Shown: positions 25,772 through 34,345 of the stretch, in pieces
Position numbering within the stretch: the first letter of the stretch is position 1
How the letters are laid out: each line of letters begins with the position of its first letter
Origin: Aequorivita aurantiaca
Lineage (GTDB): Bacteria > Bacteroidota > Bacteroidia > Flavobacteriales > Flavobacteriaceae
Direction of reading: 5' to 3'
DNA: 61,956 nt
Assembly (NCBI RefSeq): GCF_030410135.1
Contig: NZ_JAUGQQ010000011.1
Location: forward strand, 1-61,956
Made by a program: the position numbers and the translations under genes
Notes under the pieces: model-generated
Told to the model about the DNA's origin: nothing
The model's input: only the letters and a program-made list of their open reading frames with translations
Database searches by the model: none

Positions 25772-26701
25772 ATGAGCACTCAAGATAATTTTGACCAAGG
25801 AAGAAGTTCGAACAAGCCAGGGAAAAATGCGCGCAAGAAAAGTATGGCTCGCGGAAATGCCCCACTAAAATCCGAACCTTCGAAGAAGGCCACCGGAAGG
25901 CAACAGGATCCAGCAAAACCGAAATTGAAATTTGACAAAAACGGGAAAGAAATCGGTCGCCGGGAAAAACCGGTAAAAGAAGTGAAAAAGAGCAATCCGG
26001 AAGATGGGGTTCGTTTAAATAAATACATTGCCAACAGTGGCGTTTGCTCGAGAAGGGAAGCAGATACTTACATCGCGACAGGCTTGATAACCGTAAATGG
26101 AAAAATCATCAACGAGATGGGTTATAAAGTCAAATTGACTGATGACGTTCGCTTTGACGGTCGCCGGCTGAACCCTGAACCAAACACCTATATTTTGCTG
26201 AACAAACCTAAAGGTTTCGCCACAACAGACAGCAATGCCAAGGGAATGACGGTTATGGATTTAGTTGCCAATGCCACTACGGCAAAAATAAAACCCTTTG
26301 GCCGTTTGGGAAGGAATGCCACAGGATTGCTGCTTTTTACGAATGATGATGAATTTGTGCAAAAATTCACAAAAAAGGGAATTACCCGATTATTTCACAT
26401 TGAACTAGACAAAAACCTAAAGTCCGAACATCTTAAAAAAATAAAGGAAGGTTTCACTGTTGAAGGAAAAGAGATAACCGTGGAGGAAATAAGTTATGTG
26501 GACAATTCCCCTAAAAGTGAAATAGGTTTAAAAATTAAGCATACCGGAAACAGTATTATTCGCACCATTTTTGAACATTTGGGATATGATGTGGTTCGGG
26601 TGGATTGTGTAACCTTGGGTCCCTTGACCAAAAAGGATTTACCGCGCGGGCGCTGGCGTGCGCTAACTGAAAAAGAGCTCAATCTTTTCAGTATGATATA
26701 A
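25772..26701 (+). CDS. RsuA/RluB-type pseudouridine synthase homologue lacking the catalytic Asp
   Basis: 309 aa. Residues 1-~75 are a basic, low-complexity extension (KPGKNARKKSMARGN, then KK-rich). An S4 RNA-binding domain spans ~77-135 (VRLNKYIANSGVCSRREADT), then the synthase domain. The family's active-site motif GRLDxxTxGLLLxTND reads GRLGRNATGLLLFTND here, so Gly occupies the Asp position (residue 180, GGA at 26309-26311). The rest of the fold, including the late FEHLGYDVVRVDCVTLGPL, is intact. It may bind rRNA without making pseudouridine, or use another residue. Confidence 0.85.
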   Translation: MSTQDNFDQGRSSNKPGKNARKKSMARGNAPLKSEPSKKATGRQQDPAKPKLKFDKNGKEIGRREKPVKEVKKSNPEDGVRLNKYIANSGVCSRREADTYIATGLITVNGKIINEMGYKVKLTDDVRFDGRRLNPEPNTYILLNKPKGFATTDSNAKGMTVMDLVANATTAKIKPFGRLGRNATGLLLFTNDDEFVQKFTKKGITRLFHIELDKNLKSEHLKKIKEGFTVEGKEITVEEISYVDNSPKSEIGLKIKHTGNSIIRTIFEHLGYDVVRVDCVTLGPLTKKDLPRGRWRALTEKELNLFSMI

Positions 26702-27006
26702 GTTAAAGTGAAAAATCCAGTGATATTGGTAATTATTGGAAATTTTTTGGCACTTTTGTATTGAAAACAAATATGACATACATTAAAATGGTTGGTTTTT
26801 GAAAAATTCAAAAGCAAATATTCTAAATGAACAACGCATTTTTACTTCAGCGCATCGCTCCGTTGCCGCCTATGGGCAAAAGTTCAACCATAAACTTTAG
26901 GCCTATTCACATTTAATCGTCGAGTTAATTTTTTGTTATACTCCCTTTTTTTCAGGGATTGGGCAACAGGATTATTTAATTTACATCTTTCAACGAAAAC
27001 ACGAGA
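26702..27006. other. Intergenic region without a recognisable gene
   Basis: 305 nt between the pseudouridine-synthase homologue and speA. A/T-rich; the longest ATG ORFs are under 30 codons without a signal peptide or family match. A weak inverted repeat TTTTGAA-AAA-TTCAAAA lies near 26799-26815, without a T-run. No convincing TAnnTTTG promoter was found, though the speA promoter must lie here. Confidence 0.5.
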
Positions 27007-28404
27007 ATGAACACCAAATACATAGATTTAATTAATCAGACCTATTACTTTCCACAGGAAGAATTTCAATTGGGCGATAATGGATTGGAATTTCATGGAG
27101 TAGATTTAATGGCGTTGGTAGAACAATACGGCGCGCCACTCAAATTTACTTACCTGCCAAAAATTTCAGAAAACATTAATCTCGCTAAAAAGTGGTTTGC
27201 CGAAGCAATTGAAAAAAACAATTACAAGGGCAGCTATAATTATTGCTACTGCACGAAAAGCTCGCATTTCAAACACGTTTTGGATGAGGCCATGAAGAAT
27301 GACATACATATAGAAACATCTTCTGCCTTTGATATTGATATTGTTGAAAGGTTAAAAAAAACAGGCAAGGTTTCCGATAAAACCTATGTAATCTGTAACG
27401 GTTTTAAGCGCGAACGCTATATTGAAAATATTGCGCGACTGATAAATGACGGGCATGAAAACTGTATTCCTATAATAGATAATTACGAAGAAATAGAACT
27501 GCTCTCAGATAGTATCGAGAATCATTTCAACGTAGGCATTCGGATCGCTTCGGAAGAAGAGCCAAAATTCGAATTTTACACCTCGAGATTGGGAATTGGC
27601 TATAAAAACATAATTCCTTTTTATGAAGAGCAGATTAAAAACAACGAACGTGTAGATTTAAAAATGCTGCATTTCTTCATAAACACCGGCATTCGCGATA
27701 CGGCATATTATTGGAACGAATTGGTGAAATGTTTAAAAGTATATGTACGCTTAAAAAAAATATGTCCGTCATTGGATAGTCTAAATATTGGCGGTGGTTT
27801 TCCCATCAAAAATTCTTTGGCGTTTGAGTATGATTATCAATATATGGTCAATGAAATATTGAACCAAATAAACATTACCTGCGCCGAGGCGGAGGTGCCG
27901 GTGCCAAACATTTTTACTGAATTTGGAAGCTTCACCGTTGGCGAAAGTGGTGGCGCCATTTATGAAATTCTTTATCAAAAACAACAGAACGACCGTGAAA
28001 AGTGGAATATGATAAATTCCTCCTTTATTACAACCTTGCCGGATACTTGGGCTATTAGCAAAAGGTTTATCATGTTAGCCATTAATCGATGGAATGATGA
28101 ATATGAAAGAGTGCTTTTGGGAGGATTGACCTGTGATAGTGATGATTATTATAATAGCGAACAAAATATGGCAGCCATCTATCTGCCCAAGTTTCGAAAG
28201 GACAAACCGTTGTATATTGGATTCTTCAATACGGGGGCATACCAGGAAACTATTGGTGGTTTTGGAGGTCTGCAGCACTGTTTAATTCCATCACCCAAAC
28301 ATATATTGATTGACCGAGATAAAAACAATACCATAAAAACCAAACTATTTTCAGAACAACAAACAAGTGAGCAATTGCTAAACATTTTAGGTTATGAGCA
28401 TTAA
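27007..28404 (+). CDS. speA: Biosynthetic arginine decarboxylase (alanine racemase-fold, PLP)
   Basis: 465 aa. It converts arginine to agmatine. It is of the fold III decarboxylase family in its short Bacteroidota form, beginning NTKYIDLINQTYYFPQEEF. The PLP lysine is probably K84 (CYCTKSSHFKH); NIGGGFP holds the phosphate-binding glycines and TCDSDDYY the C-terminal substrate region. Its last 11 nt overlap the agmatinase gene, the next step of the pathway, which strongly supports the assignment over diaminopimelate or ornithine decarboxylase. Confidence 0.9.
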   Translation: MNTKYIDLINQTYYFPQEEFQLGDNGLEFHGVDLMALVEQYGAPLKFTYLPKISENINLAKKWFAEAIEKNNYKGSYNYCYCTKSSHFKHVLDEAMKNDIHIETSSAFDIDIVERLKKTGKVSDKTYVICNGFKRERYIENIARLINDGHENCIPIIDNYEEIELLSDSIENHFNVGIRIASEEEPKFEFYTSRLGIGYKNIIPFYEEQIKNNERVDLKMLHFFINTGIRDTAYYWNELVKCLKVYVRLKKICPSLDSLNIGGGFPIKNSLAFEYDYQYMVNEILNQINITCAEAEVPVPNIFTEFGSFTVGESGGAIYEILYQKQQNDREKWNMINSSFITTLPDTWAISKRFIMLAINRWNDEYERVLLGGLTCDSDDYYNSEQNMAAIYLPKFRKDKPLYIGFFNTGAYQETIGGFGGLQHCLIPSPKHILIDRDKNNTIKTKLFSEQQTSEQLLNILGYEH

Positions 28405-29347
28405 GACGTACGCCGGAATCCCGCAAAAATATGCGGCCCTTGAAACATCAAAAATTGTATTGATCCCCGTTCCTTACGATGGAACGAGCACCTGGCAAAA
28501 AGGGGCCGACAAAGGACCCGAGGCATTTTTGGACGCATCGGAAAATATGGAACTCTATGACATTGAAACCCAAACAGAGGTTTACAAACAAGGAGTATTT
28601 CTCGCTGACGCAATAACAGAGAAATCTTCGCCGGAAGCAGTTGTTTCCGAAGTTCACAAAGTCACGAAGGATTATATAAAGCGTAATAAATTCGTGACTC
28701 TTTTTGGTGGCGAGCACAGTATTTCCATTGGTAGCATTCGCGCATTTAATGAGTGTTTTGATAACTTAACCGTGTTGCATATAGACGCCCACGCAGATTT
28801 GCGAAAGGATTTTCACGGCTCTACCTGTAATCATGCCTGTGCCGTCTATGAAGCCAGCCAAACAACAAATCTGGTACAAGTTGGCATACGTAGCATGGAT
28901 ATTGCCGAAACCCGCGTAATGGATGAGGAAAAGGTATTTTTCGCGCACGATATGGCCAAGGACGAATACTGGATGGACAAAGTTATCGAGGCATTGGGCG
29001 ACAATGTTTTTATCACCTTTGATTTGGATGCATTGGACCCATCCATTTTGCCATCAACTGGAACGCCAGAGCCGGGGGGACTTTTTTGGTATGAAACCCT
29101 CGATTTCCTAAAGCAAGTATTCGACGAGAAAAACGTGGTGGGCTTTGATATTGTTGAGCTTTGCCCGAATAAAGATGAAAGGGCATCAGATTTTGTTGCT
29201 GCAAAATTATATTATAAAATGCTTACCTATAAATTTGCGGGCACCGACGAAGATGACGAATACGAGAGCAATTTCAACCTTTCCGCCCCACTTGAAGGCG
29301 GCAAAAAATCAAATTCAAAATTAAACACAGAAGAAGATGAGTACTAG
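28394..29347 (+). CDS. speB: Agmatinase
   Basis: 317 aa ureohydrolase with the full binuclear Mn set: GGEHS (H108), HIDAHADLR (D131, H133, D135) and TFDLDALDP (two Asp). It hydrolyses agmatine to putrescine and urea. A ~30-residue acidic C-terminal tail (GTDEDDEYESNF) extends past the core. Overlaps of 11 nt at both ends with speA and the deoxyhypusine-synthase-like gene indicate a tightly coupled polyamine operon. It is a useful contrast with the degenerate ureohydrolase at 46660. Confidence 0.93.
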   Translation: MSIKTYAGIPQKYAALETSKIVLIPVPYDGTSTWQKGADKGPEAFLDASENMELYDIETQTEVYKQGVFLADAITEKSSPEAVVSEVHKVTKDYIKRNKFVTLFGGEHSISIGSIRAFNECFDNLTVLHIDAHADLRKDFHGSTCNHACAVYEASQTTNLVQVGIRSMDIAETRVMDEEKVFFAHDMAKDEYWMDKVIEALGDNVFITFDLDALDPSILPSTGTPEPGGLFWYETLDFLKQVFDEKNVVGFDIVELCPNKDERASDFVAAKLYYKMLTYKFAGTDEDDEYESNFNLSAPLEGGKKSNSKLNTEEDEY

Positions 29348-30314
29348 CAAAGGATCCATTTCCCAATTTATTGAAAAATATTATTTACACTTTAACGCCG
29401 CCGCATTGGTAGATGCCGCCAAAGGTTATGAAGCACAATTGAACAAAGGTTCAAAAATGCTCGTTTCCCTTGCCGGTGCTATGAGTACTGCAGAATTGGG
29501 AAAGATTTTTGCCGAAATGATCCGTCAAGATAAAGTTCAAATTATTTCATGTACGGGCGCAAACCTTGAAGAAGATATTATGAATTTAGTGGCCCATAGC
29601 CATTACGAACGTGTACCGAACTATCGCGATTTAACGCCACAAGACGAATGGGATTTGCTTGAAAGAGGAATGAATCGTGTGACAGATACCTGTATTCCAG
29701 AGGAAGAAGCCTTCCGAAGAATACAAAAACACATCGTAAAACTTTGGAAAGACGCAGAAGCAAAAGGCGAACGCTACCTTCCGCATGAATATATGTATAA
29801 ATTGCTGTTAAGCGGGGTCATGGAAGAACACTACGAAATTGATTTAAAGGATTCGTGGATGTACGCTGCCGCGGAAAAAAATCTGCCAATAATTTGCCCC
29901 GGATGGGAAGACAGTACCATGGGCAATATCTTCGCCAGCTATGTATTAAAAGGCGAATTGAAGGCTTCTACCATGAAAAGCGGAATTGAATATATGACTT
30001 TTTTAGCGGATTGGTACACTGAAAATTCCAAGAATGGAATCGGCTTTTTCCAAATTGGGGGAGGTATTGCAGGCGATTTTCCCATTTGCGTAGTGCCCAT
30101 GCTTTATCAAGACATGGAACGCCCCGAAACTCCATTTTGGAGCTATTTCTGCCAAATTAGTGATTCAACTACAAGTTTCGGAAGTTATTCCGGAGCGGTT
30201 CCAAATGAGAAAATTACCTGGGGAAAACTGGATATAGATACGCCAAAATTCATCATCGAAAGTGATGCCACAATCGTCGCGCCCCTAATTTTCGCATATC
30301 TGCTCGATATGTAG
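29337..30314 (+). CDS. Deoxyhypusine synthase family protein (probable polyamine-forming enzyme)
   Basis: 325 aa. NAD-dependent deoxyhypusine synthase fold: LVSLAGAMSTAELGKIFAEM, IISCTGANLEEDIMN, ICPGWEDSTMGNIF, FFQIGGGIAGDFPI, and the lysine motif ITWGKLD. K297 aligns with the imine-forming lysine of eukaryotic enzymes (SWGKI). Bacteria lack eIF5A, so the acceptor of the aminobutyl group is unlikely to be that protein; bacterial relatives have been linked to homospermidine formation. It follows speA and speB with an 11-nt overlap, so putrescine or spermidine from the operon is the likely substrate. Confidence 0.88.
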   Translation: MSTSKGSISQFIEKYYLHFNAAALVDAAKGYEAQLNKGSKMLVSLAGAMSTAELGKIFAEMIRQDKVQIISCTGANLEEDIMNLVAHSHYERVPNYRDLTPQDEWDLLERGMNRVTDTCIPEEEAFRRIQKHIVKLWKDAEAKGERYLPHEYMYKLLLSGVMEEHYEIDLKDSWMYAAAEKNLPIICPGWEDSTMGNIFASYVLKGELKASTMKSGIEYMTFLADWYTENSKNGIGFFQIGGGIAGDFPICVVPMLYQDMERPETPFWSYFCQISDSTTSFGSYSGAVPNEKITWGKLDIDTPKFIIESDATIVAPLIFAYLLDM

Positions 30315-30329
30315 AAAAATAGGAAAAAA

Positions 30330-30370
30330 TTTGGCTTCTATAGACAAATGTCTTAAATTTGAAGACATTT
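30330..30370 (+). promoter_or_regulatory. Promoter and operator of the Xre/RES toxin-antitoxin operon
   Basis: TTTG (30330-30333), 20-nt spacer, TAAATTTG (30354-30361) matches the Bacteroidota promoter. A perfect inverted repeat AAATGTCTT-N7-AAGACATTT covers 30346-30370, so the -7 element sits on the centre of the palindrome. It is 12 nt upstream of the ATG at 30383. The arrangement fits autorepression by the antitoxin. Confidence 0.75.
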
Positions 30371-30382
30371 TTATATGAAGTT

Positions 30383-30871
30383 ATGAGTTATGAAGAACAA
30401 AATTTTGCCCTCGGTGAAGTCAACGAATCTTTAAGCATTTACATCAAAGATATTGAAAGCATATCCAAAGGGTTTTCGTTTTCAGAATTTTTCGATGATA
30501 AAATGTTGATCATCAAAGCTATTCGCCGAGGTTTGCCGTATAAAATTTTTGATCAAATTAAAAAATTCACTCCGTTTTCAGATATAGATTGGGCCGAATA
30601 TTTAGACCTTTCCCAAAAAACGCTTCAGCGTTATCGCGATGAGAACAACTTTTATTTTAAGCCCATCCATTCCGAAAAAATAATTGAGTTGGCCGAGGTA
30701 ACTAATTTTGGTATTTCAGTTTTTGGTTCGTCCGAGAAATTTTACCGCTGGATCAATGCTTCCTCATTTGCTTTGGGCGGTTTGAAACCTGCGGAACTAT
30801 TAAAAAATTCCTATGGAAAGGAATTGGTAATGGCAGAGTTAGGCCGTATTGAGCACGGTATTTTTGCATAA
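30383..30871 (+). CDS. Xre/MbcA/ParS-type antitoxin (DUF2384)
   Basis: 162 aa from ATG 30383 (MSYEEQNFALGEVNESLSIY). A TTG at 30359 is in frame but lies within the operator palindrome. An Xre-like helix-turn-helix region is at about residues 45-100 (DWAEYLDLSQKTLQRYRDEN), and the C-terminal DUF2384 toxin-binding domain has FGISVFGSSEKFYRWI, ALGGLKPAELL and a terminal ELGRIEHGIFA. It neutralises the RES toxin and probably represses the operon. Its stop codon shares one base with the toxin ATG (TAATG). Confidence 0.92.
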   Translation: MSYEEQNFALGEVNESLSIYIKDIESISKGFSFSEFFDDKMLIIKAIRRGLPYKIFDQIKKFTPFSDIDWAEYLDLSQKTLQRYRDENNFYFKPIHSEKIIELAEVTNFGISVFGSSEKFYRWINASSFALGGLKPAELLKNSYGKELVMAELGRIEHGIFA

Positions 30872-31329
30872 TGCGGGTCTTTAGGCTGTCGCGGAAAATA
30901 TATGCCGATGATTTAAGCGGTAAAGGAGCTGCTAAATTTGGGAACCGGTGGAATTCAAAAGGAATGGAAATGGTATACAGCGCGCAAAGCAGGGCGCTGG
31001 CAATGGCAGAGGTTCTCGTTCACTTATCCCTTGAGGATTTGCCGGAAGATTATATGATGGTGGAATTAAATTTTCCTGACACTTTAGAAATTGAGGAATT
31101 ATTGTTGAAGGAACTCAAAGCCGACTGGAATGTCCATCCGCCAAAATCATTCACACGCAAAATTGGCGATGTATTTATTGATAATAAACGGGCTTGTGTG
31201 TTAAAAGTTCCTTCGGCCGTGGTGAAAGGGGACTTCAATTATTTAATTAACCCAAATCATTCCGAAATCAAAAAAATTAAAGTCGTGGAAATTGTTGAAT
31301 TTCCTTTTGACAGGCGCATGTTTAAATAA
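30871..31329 (+). CDS. RES-domain toxin (NAD+-depleting)
   Basis: 152 aa, whole protein is the RES domain. Conserved residues visible: R26 in FGNRWNSKG, Y36-S37 in VYSAQSRALAMAE with E47, and the late serine in VPSAVVKGDFNYLINPNH. Characterised RES toxins degrade NAD+ by glycohydrolysis or phosphorolysis. The start codon overlaps the antitoxin stop by one base, and both proteins have family-typical lengths, so this looks like an intact module inserted between the polyamine operon and the nitrilase fusion gene. Confidence 0.92.
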   Translation: MRVFRLSRKIYADDLSGKGAAKFGNRWNSKGMEMVYSAQSRALAMAEVLVHLSLEDLPEDYMMVELNFPDTLEIEELLLKELKADWNVHPPKSFTRKIGDVFIDNKRACVLKVPSAVVKGDFNYLINPNHSEIKKIKVVEIVEFPFDRRMFK

Positions 31330-31335
31330 AATATA

Positions 31336-32874
31336 ATGGAACACCAAAAGATTGAAAATATAGAACTTAAATTTTTGACGCTGAAAAATTACGAGGCGTT
31401 AAAGGAAGCTACCATTCAATCATATGGAGGTCTGCCGAATAGCTATTGGAAAATAAATGAAATTGGAAATTTAATTGATATTTTTCCCGAAGGCCAAGTA
31501 GTTATAATGGCCGATGGCGAAATTGCCGGTTGCGCCCTTTCCATTATTGTAGATTTTGATGAGATAGAGGATCAGCATACGTATAAAGATATTACCGACG
31601 ATCCCACATTCAGCATTCACGACCCCGAGGGCGACGTGCTCTACGGAATTGATGTTTTCATCCGCCCCGATTTCCGTGGGCTTCGTTTGGGAAGAAGACT
31701 GTATGATTACAGAAAGGAACTCTGTGAAAATCTCAATTTGAAAAGTATCATCTTTGGTGGAAGAATGCCAAATTACCATTTGCACGCCGATAAAATCTCA
31801 CCCAAACAATACATTGAAAAAGTAAAGCGCAAACAAATTGACGACCCCGTTTTAAACTTTCAAATATCAAATGATTTTCATCCGGTGCGAGTGTTAAAGG
31901 GTTATTTGGAAGGTGATAAAGCTTCCGGCGAGTTTGCGGTTTTGATGGAATGGGACAATATTTATTATACCAAACCCATCAAAAAACCCAAGCCTTCGGC
32001 AGTGAAAAGTGTAGTTCGCCTCGGGCTGATTCAATGGCAGATGCGCAGTTATAAAGGGATGGAGGACTTGATGCATCAAGCGGAATATTTTGTGGATAGC
32101 GTCGCCGGCTATCGCTGTGATTTTGCGATGTTTCCCGAATTTTTCAATGCCCCGCTAATGGCGGAATATAACCATATGAGTGAGCCGGACGCAATTCGTG
32201 AATTGGCGAAGCACACAAAGGAAATTACGGAAAAAATGTCCCAACTTTCCATTTCGTATAATATCAACATAATTACTGGAAGTATGCCCGAAATGGTACG
32301 CGGTAAACTTTATAACGTTGGGTATCTGTGCCGTCGCGACGGAAGTGTAGAGCGCTATGAAAAGTTGCACGTAACCCCCGACGAAGCAAAAGTTTGGGGA
32401 ATGGTGAACGGTAATTCGCTAAAAACTTTTGATACCGACTGTGGAAAAATAGGTGTTTTAATTTGTTACGATTCCGAATTTCCAGAGCTTTCCCGTTTGC
32501 TTTCGGATGAGGGAATGGACATACTTTTTGTGCCTTTTTTAACCGATACCCAAAATGGCTATTCCCGCGTACGTCTTTGTTCCCAAGCCCGAGCGGTGGA
32601 AAATGAGTGCTATGTTGCCATTGCCGGTAGCGTAGGCAATTTGCCAAAAGTACATAACATGGATATTCAATATGCACAAAGCGCTGTGTTTACGCCCTGC
32701 GACTTTTCTTTTCCCAGCAATGGAATAAAAGCGGAAGCAACCCCAAATACCGAAATGATTTTAGTTGCCGATGTCGATATTGACCTTTTAAGAGAATTAC
32801 ACACCTTTGGGGCAGTTCGAAATTTAAAGGATAGAAGAAAGGATTTTTACAGATTGGAACGGGTGAAAAAATAG
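31336..32874 (+). CDS. Fused GNAT acetyltransferase and carbon-nitrogen hydrolase
   Basis: 512 aa. Residues ~10-200 form a GNAT domain with an acetyl-CoA loop (DFRGLRLGRRLYDYRKELC). Residues ~225-505 form a nitrilase-superfamily domain with the catalytic set E268 (MFPEFFN), K343 (RYEKLHVTPDE) and C377 (LICYDSEFPEL). This two-domain form is widespread in Bacteroidota and other bacteria; the substrate is unknown. It starts 6 nt after the toxin gene, yet is unlikely to be functionally tied to it. A hairpin at 32904 follows. Confidence 0.92.
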   Translation: MEHQKIENIELKFLTLKNYEALKEATIQSYGGLPNSYWKINEIGNLIDIFPEGQVVIMADGEIAGCALSIIVDFDEIEDQHTYKDITDDPTFSIHDPEGDVLYGIDVFIRPDFRGLRLGRRLYDYRKELCENLNLKSIIFGGRMPNYHLHADKISPKQYIEKVKRKQIDDPVLNFQISNDFHPVRVLKGYLEGDKASGEFAVLMEWDNIYYTKPIKKPKPSAVKSVVRLGLIQWQMRSYKGMEDLMHQAEYFVDSVAGYRCDFAMFPEFFNAPLMAEYNHMSEPDAIRELAKHTKEITEKMSQLSISYNINIITGSMPEMVRGKLYNVGYLCRRDGSVERYEKLHVTPDEAKVWGMVNGNSLKTFDTDCGKIGVLICYDSEFPELSRLLSDEGMDILFVPFLTDTQNGYSRVRLCSQARAVENECYVAIAGSVGNLPKVHNMDIQYAQSAVFTPCDFSFPSNGIKAEATPNTEMILVADVDIDLLRELHTFGAVRNLKDRRKDFYRLERVKK

Positions 32875-32898
32875 GAATAATTCCGCAGATTTATAATC

Positions 32899-34284
32899 TT
32901 ACCAACCTGCAAGGTTCAAAAACCTTGTAGGTTTTATTTTTTGGTTGAAGACTATTTCCCAAATCGCAAACCCAATAACCAAAGTATATTCCAAAGCCAC
33001 CAGCCAAAGATTTTCATCAAAACCATCTTTTCCATAGGCTGAATAACTGAGCATCACAACAAAACTCCACACAATCGGGAATTTATATTTTGTGAAAACC
33101 GATAGCAAAAGCGGCGTGGCCGCATACCACGGATGAACAGTTGTTGAAAGCAAGAAATAAAATGAAATGGCGAAAAGCATCGCATTAAGCAATTGCTGTG
33201 GTGTATTATTTTTTCTGAGGAAAGCAATTCCCATCACGAAAAGAAAAACTAAAACAGGAAGAATTTTCCCGACAGATTCAATAATATTCCACCCAACAAT
33301 TTGAAATCCGATCCACCGAATTACATAATAAACACTCGCATTAAACTCAAAATTCTGAAACCAAAGTGCGATGGTTGAAGAAAAGTGCTGTATAAATTCC
33401 GAAGAAAGAAAAGGTAGAAAAATGATTAAGACAGTTAATCCAATAATACTATAGAAACTAAGTAATTTTTGAAACGGGACCTCACAGGTTTTTAAAACCT
33501 GTGAGGACTTATCTGTTTTCGAAAACCATTTCAAAAATATTGGCAAAAACAAAAACGGGATCAATTTCACCGAAACTGATATTCCAATCAATACCGCCGC
33601 CCAAAACCATTTTCCGTTAAAAACTAAATACAACGCCCAAACAAAAAAGAAAAGCATCACGCCTTCAAAATGTAGGTTTCCCGTGAGTTCAATAATTATA
33701 AACGGATTCAGAAAAAACCAAAAAATATTTTTAATTGGAAGATTCAATTTTTCCAATATTTTCTTTCCAAAATAGAGAATTCCAACGTCTGCCATAATAA
33801 TCAGCATGCGTAAAACAATCACCGAACCCAAAATACTTTTCCCAGCAAACAATGCCGCAACCGCAAAAAACAACTGATTAATTGGGGGATAATTGCTGAA
33901 ATGACTGGCATTGAGCGCGCCCATTCCTTCAATCAAAATCTTGGATTGTTCCACTGCATTCGGAGAAAAGTTGGGCGTAAACAGATACGGGCTAATGCCT
34001 TGCAACATCAATCGTCCATCCCACAAAAACCGATAAAAATCCTGGGAAAGATTGGGGATGGCGGCAATAAATATGAATCGAAACAAAATTCCAAAGCCCG
34101 CCAAAAACCAAAAATTCAATTTAAATTTTTCAATAAGAAGATAGGCTATAAAAAAAAGTGAAGCGTAAAGCGAAATGAGTTTTATAAAATCACTCCGCTC
34201 TAAATCATACCCAAAACTGATATAAAATGCGATGGAAAGTATTGCAAAAAGAAGCGGAATTTTATATAGTTTAATGAAAATCAA
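32899..34284 (-). CDS. GT-C type polyprenol-phosphate-mannose-like glycosyltransferase
   Basis: 461 aa, about 11-12 membrane helices. The first extracytoplasmic loop has the acidic motif SQDFYRFLWDGRLMLQGISP, typical of GT-C enzymes that use lipid-linked sugars, followed by HFSNYPPINQLFF. It probably transfers a sugar (mannose-type) to an envelope glycan, glycolipid or protein in the periplasm; the acceptor is unknown. Two oddities: a perfect 27-bp palindrome (33480-33506) lies inside the frame and encodes an extra loop (SSQVLKTCEVPF), and the last codons overlap the hairpin at 32904-32933. Confidence 0.82.
   Translation of the reverse strand: MIFIKLYKIPLLFAILSIAFYISFGYDLERSDFIKLISLYASLFFIAYLLIEKFKLNFWFLAGFGILFRFIFIAAIPNLSQDFYRFLWDGRLMLQGISPYLFTPNFSPNAVEQSKILIEGMGALNASHFSNYPPINQLFFAVAALFAGKSILGSVIVLRMLIIMADVGILYFGKKILEKLNLPIKNIFWFFLNPFIIIELTGNLHFEGVMLFFFVWALYLVFNGKWFWAAVLIGISVSVKLIPFLFLPIFLKWFSKTDKSSQVLKTCEVPFQKLLSFYSIIGLTVLIIFLPFLSSEFIQHFSSTIALWFQNFEFNASVYYVIRWIGFQIVGWNIIESVGKILPVLVFLFVMGIAFLRKNNTPQQLLNAMLFAISFYFLLSTTVHPWYAATPLLLSVFTKYKFPIVWSFVVMLSYSAYGKDGFDENLWLVALEYTLVIGFAIWEIVFNQKIKPTRFLNLAGW
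32904..32942 (+). terminator. Terminator after the GNAT-nitrilase gene, overlapping the GT-C gene 3' end
   Basis: Stem AACCTGCAAGGTT / AACCTTGTAGGTT (one G-U pair) with a CAAA loop, then TTATTTTTT. It lies 30 nt after the nitrilase stop and covers the final codons of the convergent GT-C gene. Confidence 0.8.
33480..33506. repeat. Perfect palindrome inside the GT-C gene
   Basis: Arms CCTCACAGGTTTT and AAAACCTGTGAGG with one spacer base (13-bp arms). Length 27 bp keeps the reading frame. Related in plan to the hairpin at 32904 (CCT-N-AGGTT core). Confidence 0.9.
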
Positions 34285-34303
34285 AACAACTATTCAAAAA
34301 TTA

Positions 34304-34345
34304 AATCAAAAATCTACAATCTTCAATCAAAAATCTTCAATCGTT
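34304..34345. repeat. Heptamer array AATCnnn (6 units)
   Basis: Six consecutive 7-mers starting AATC (AAA, TAC, TTC, AAA, TTC, GTT as variable parts) filling most of the gap between the TolB-like and GT-C genes and ending at the TolB-like stop codon. Confidence 0.7.
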
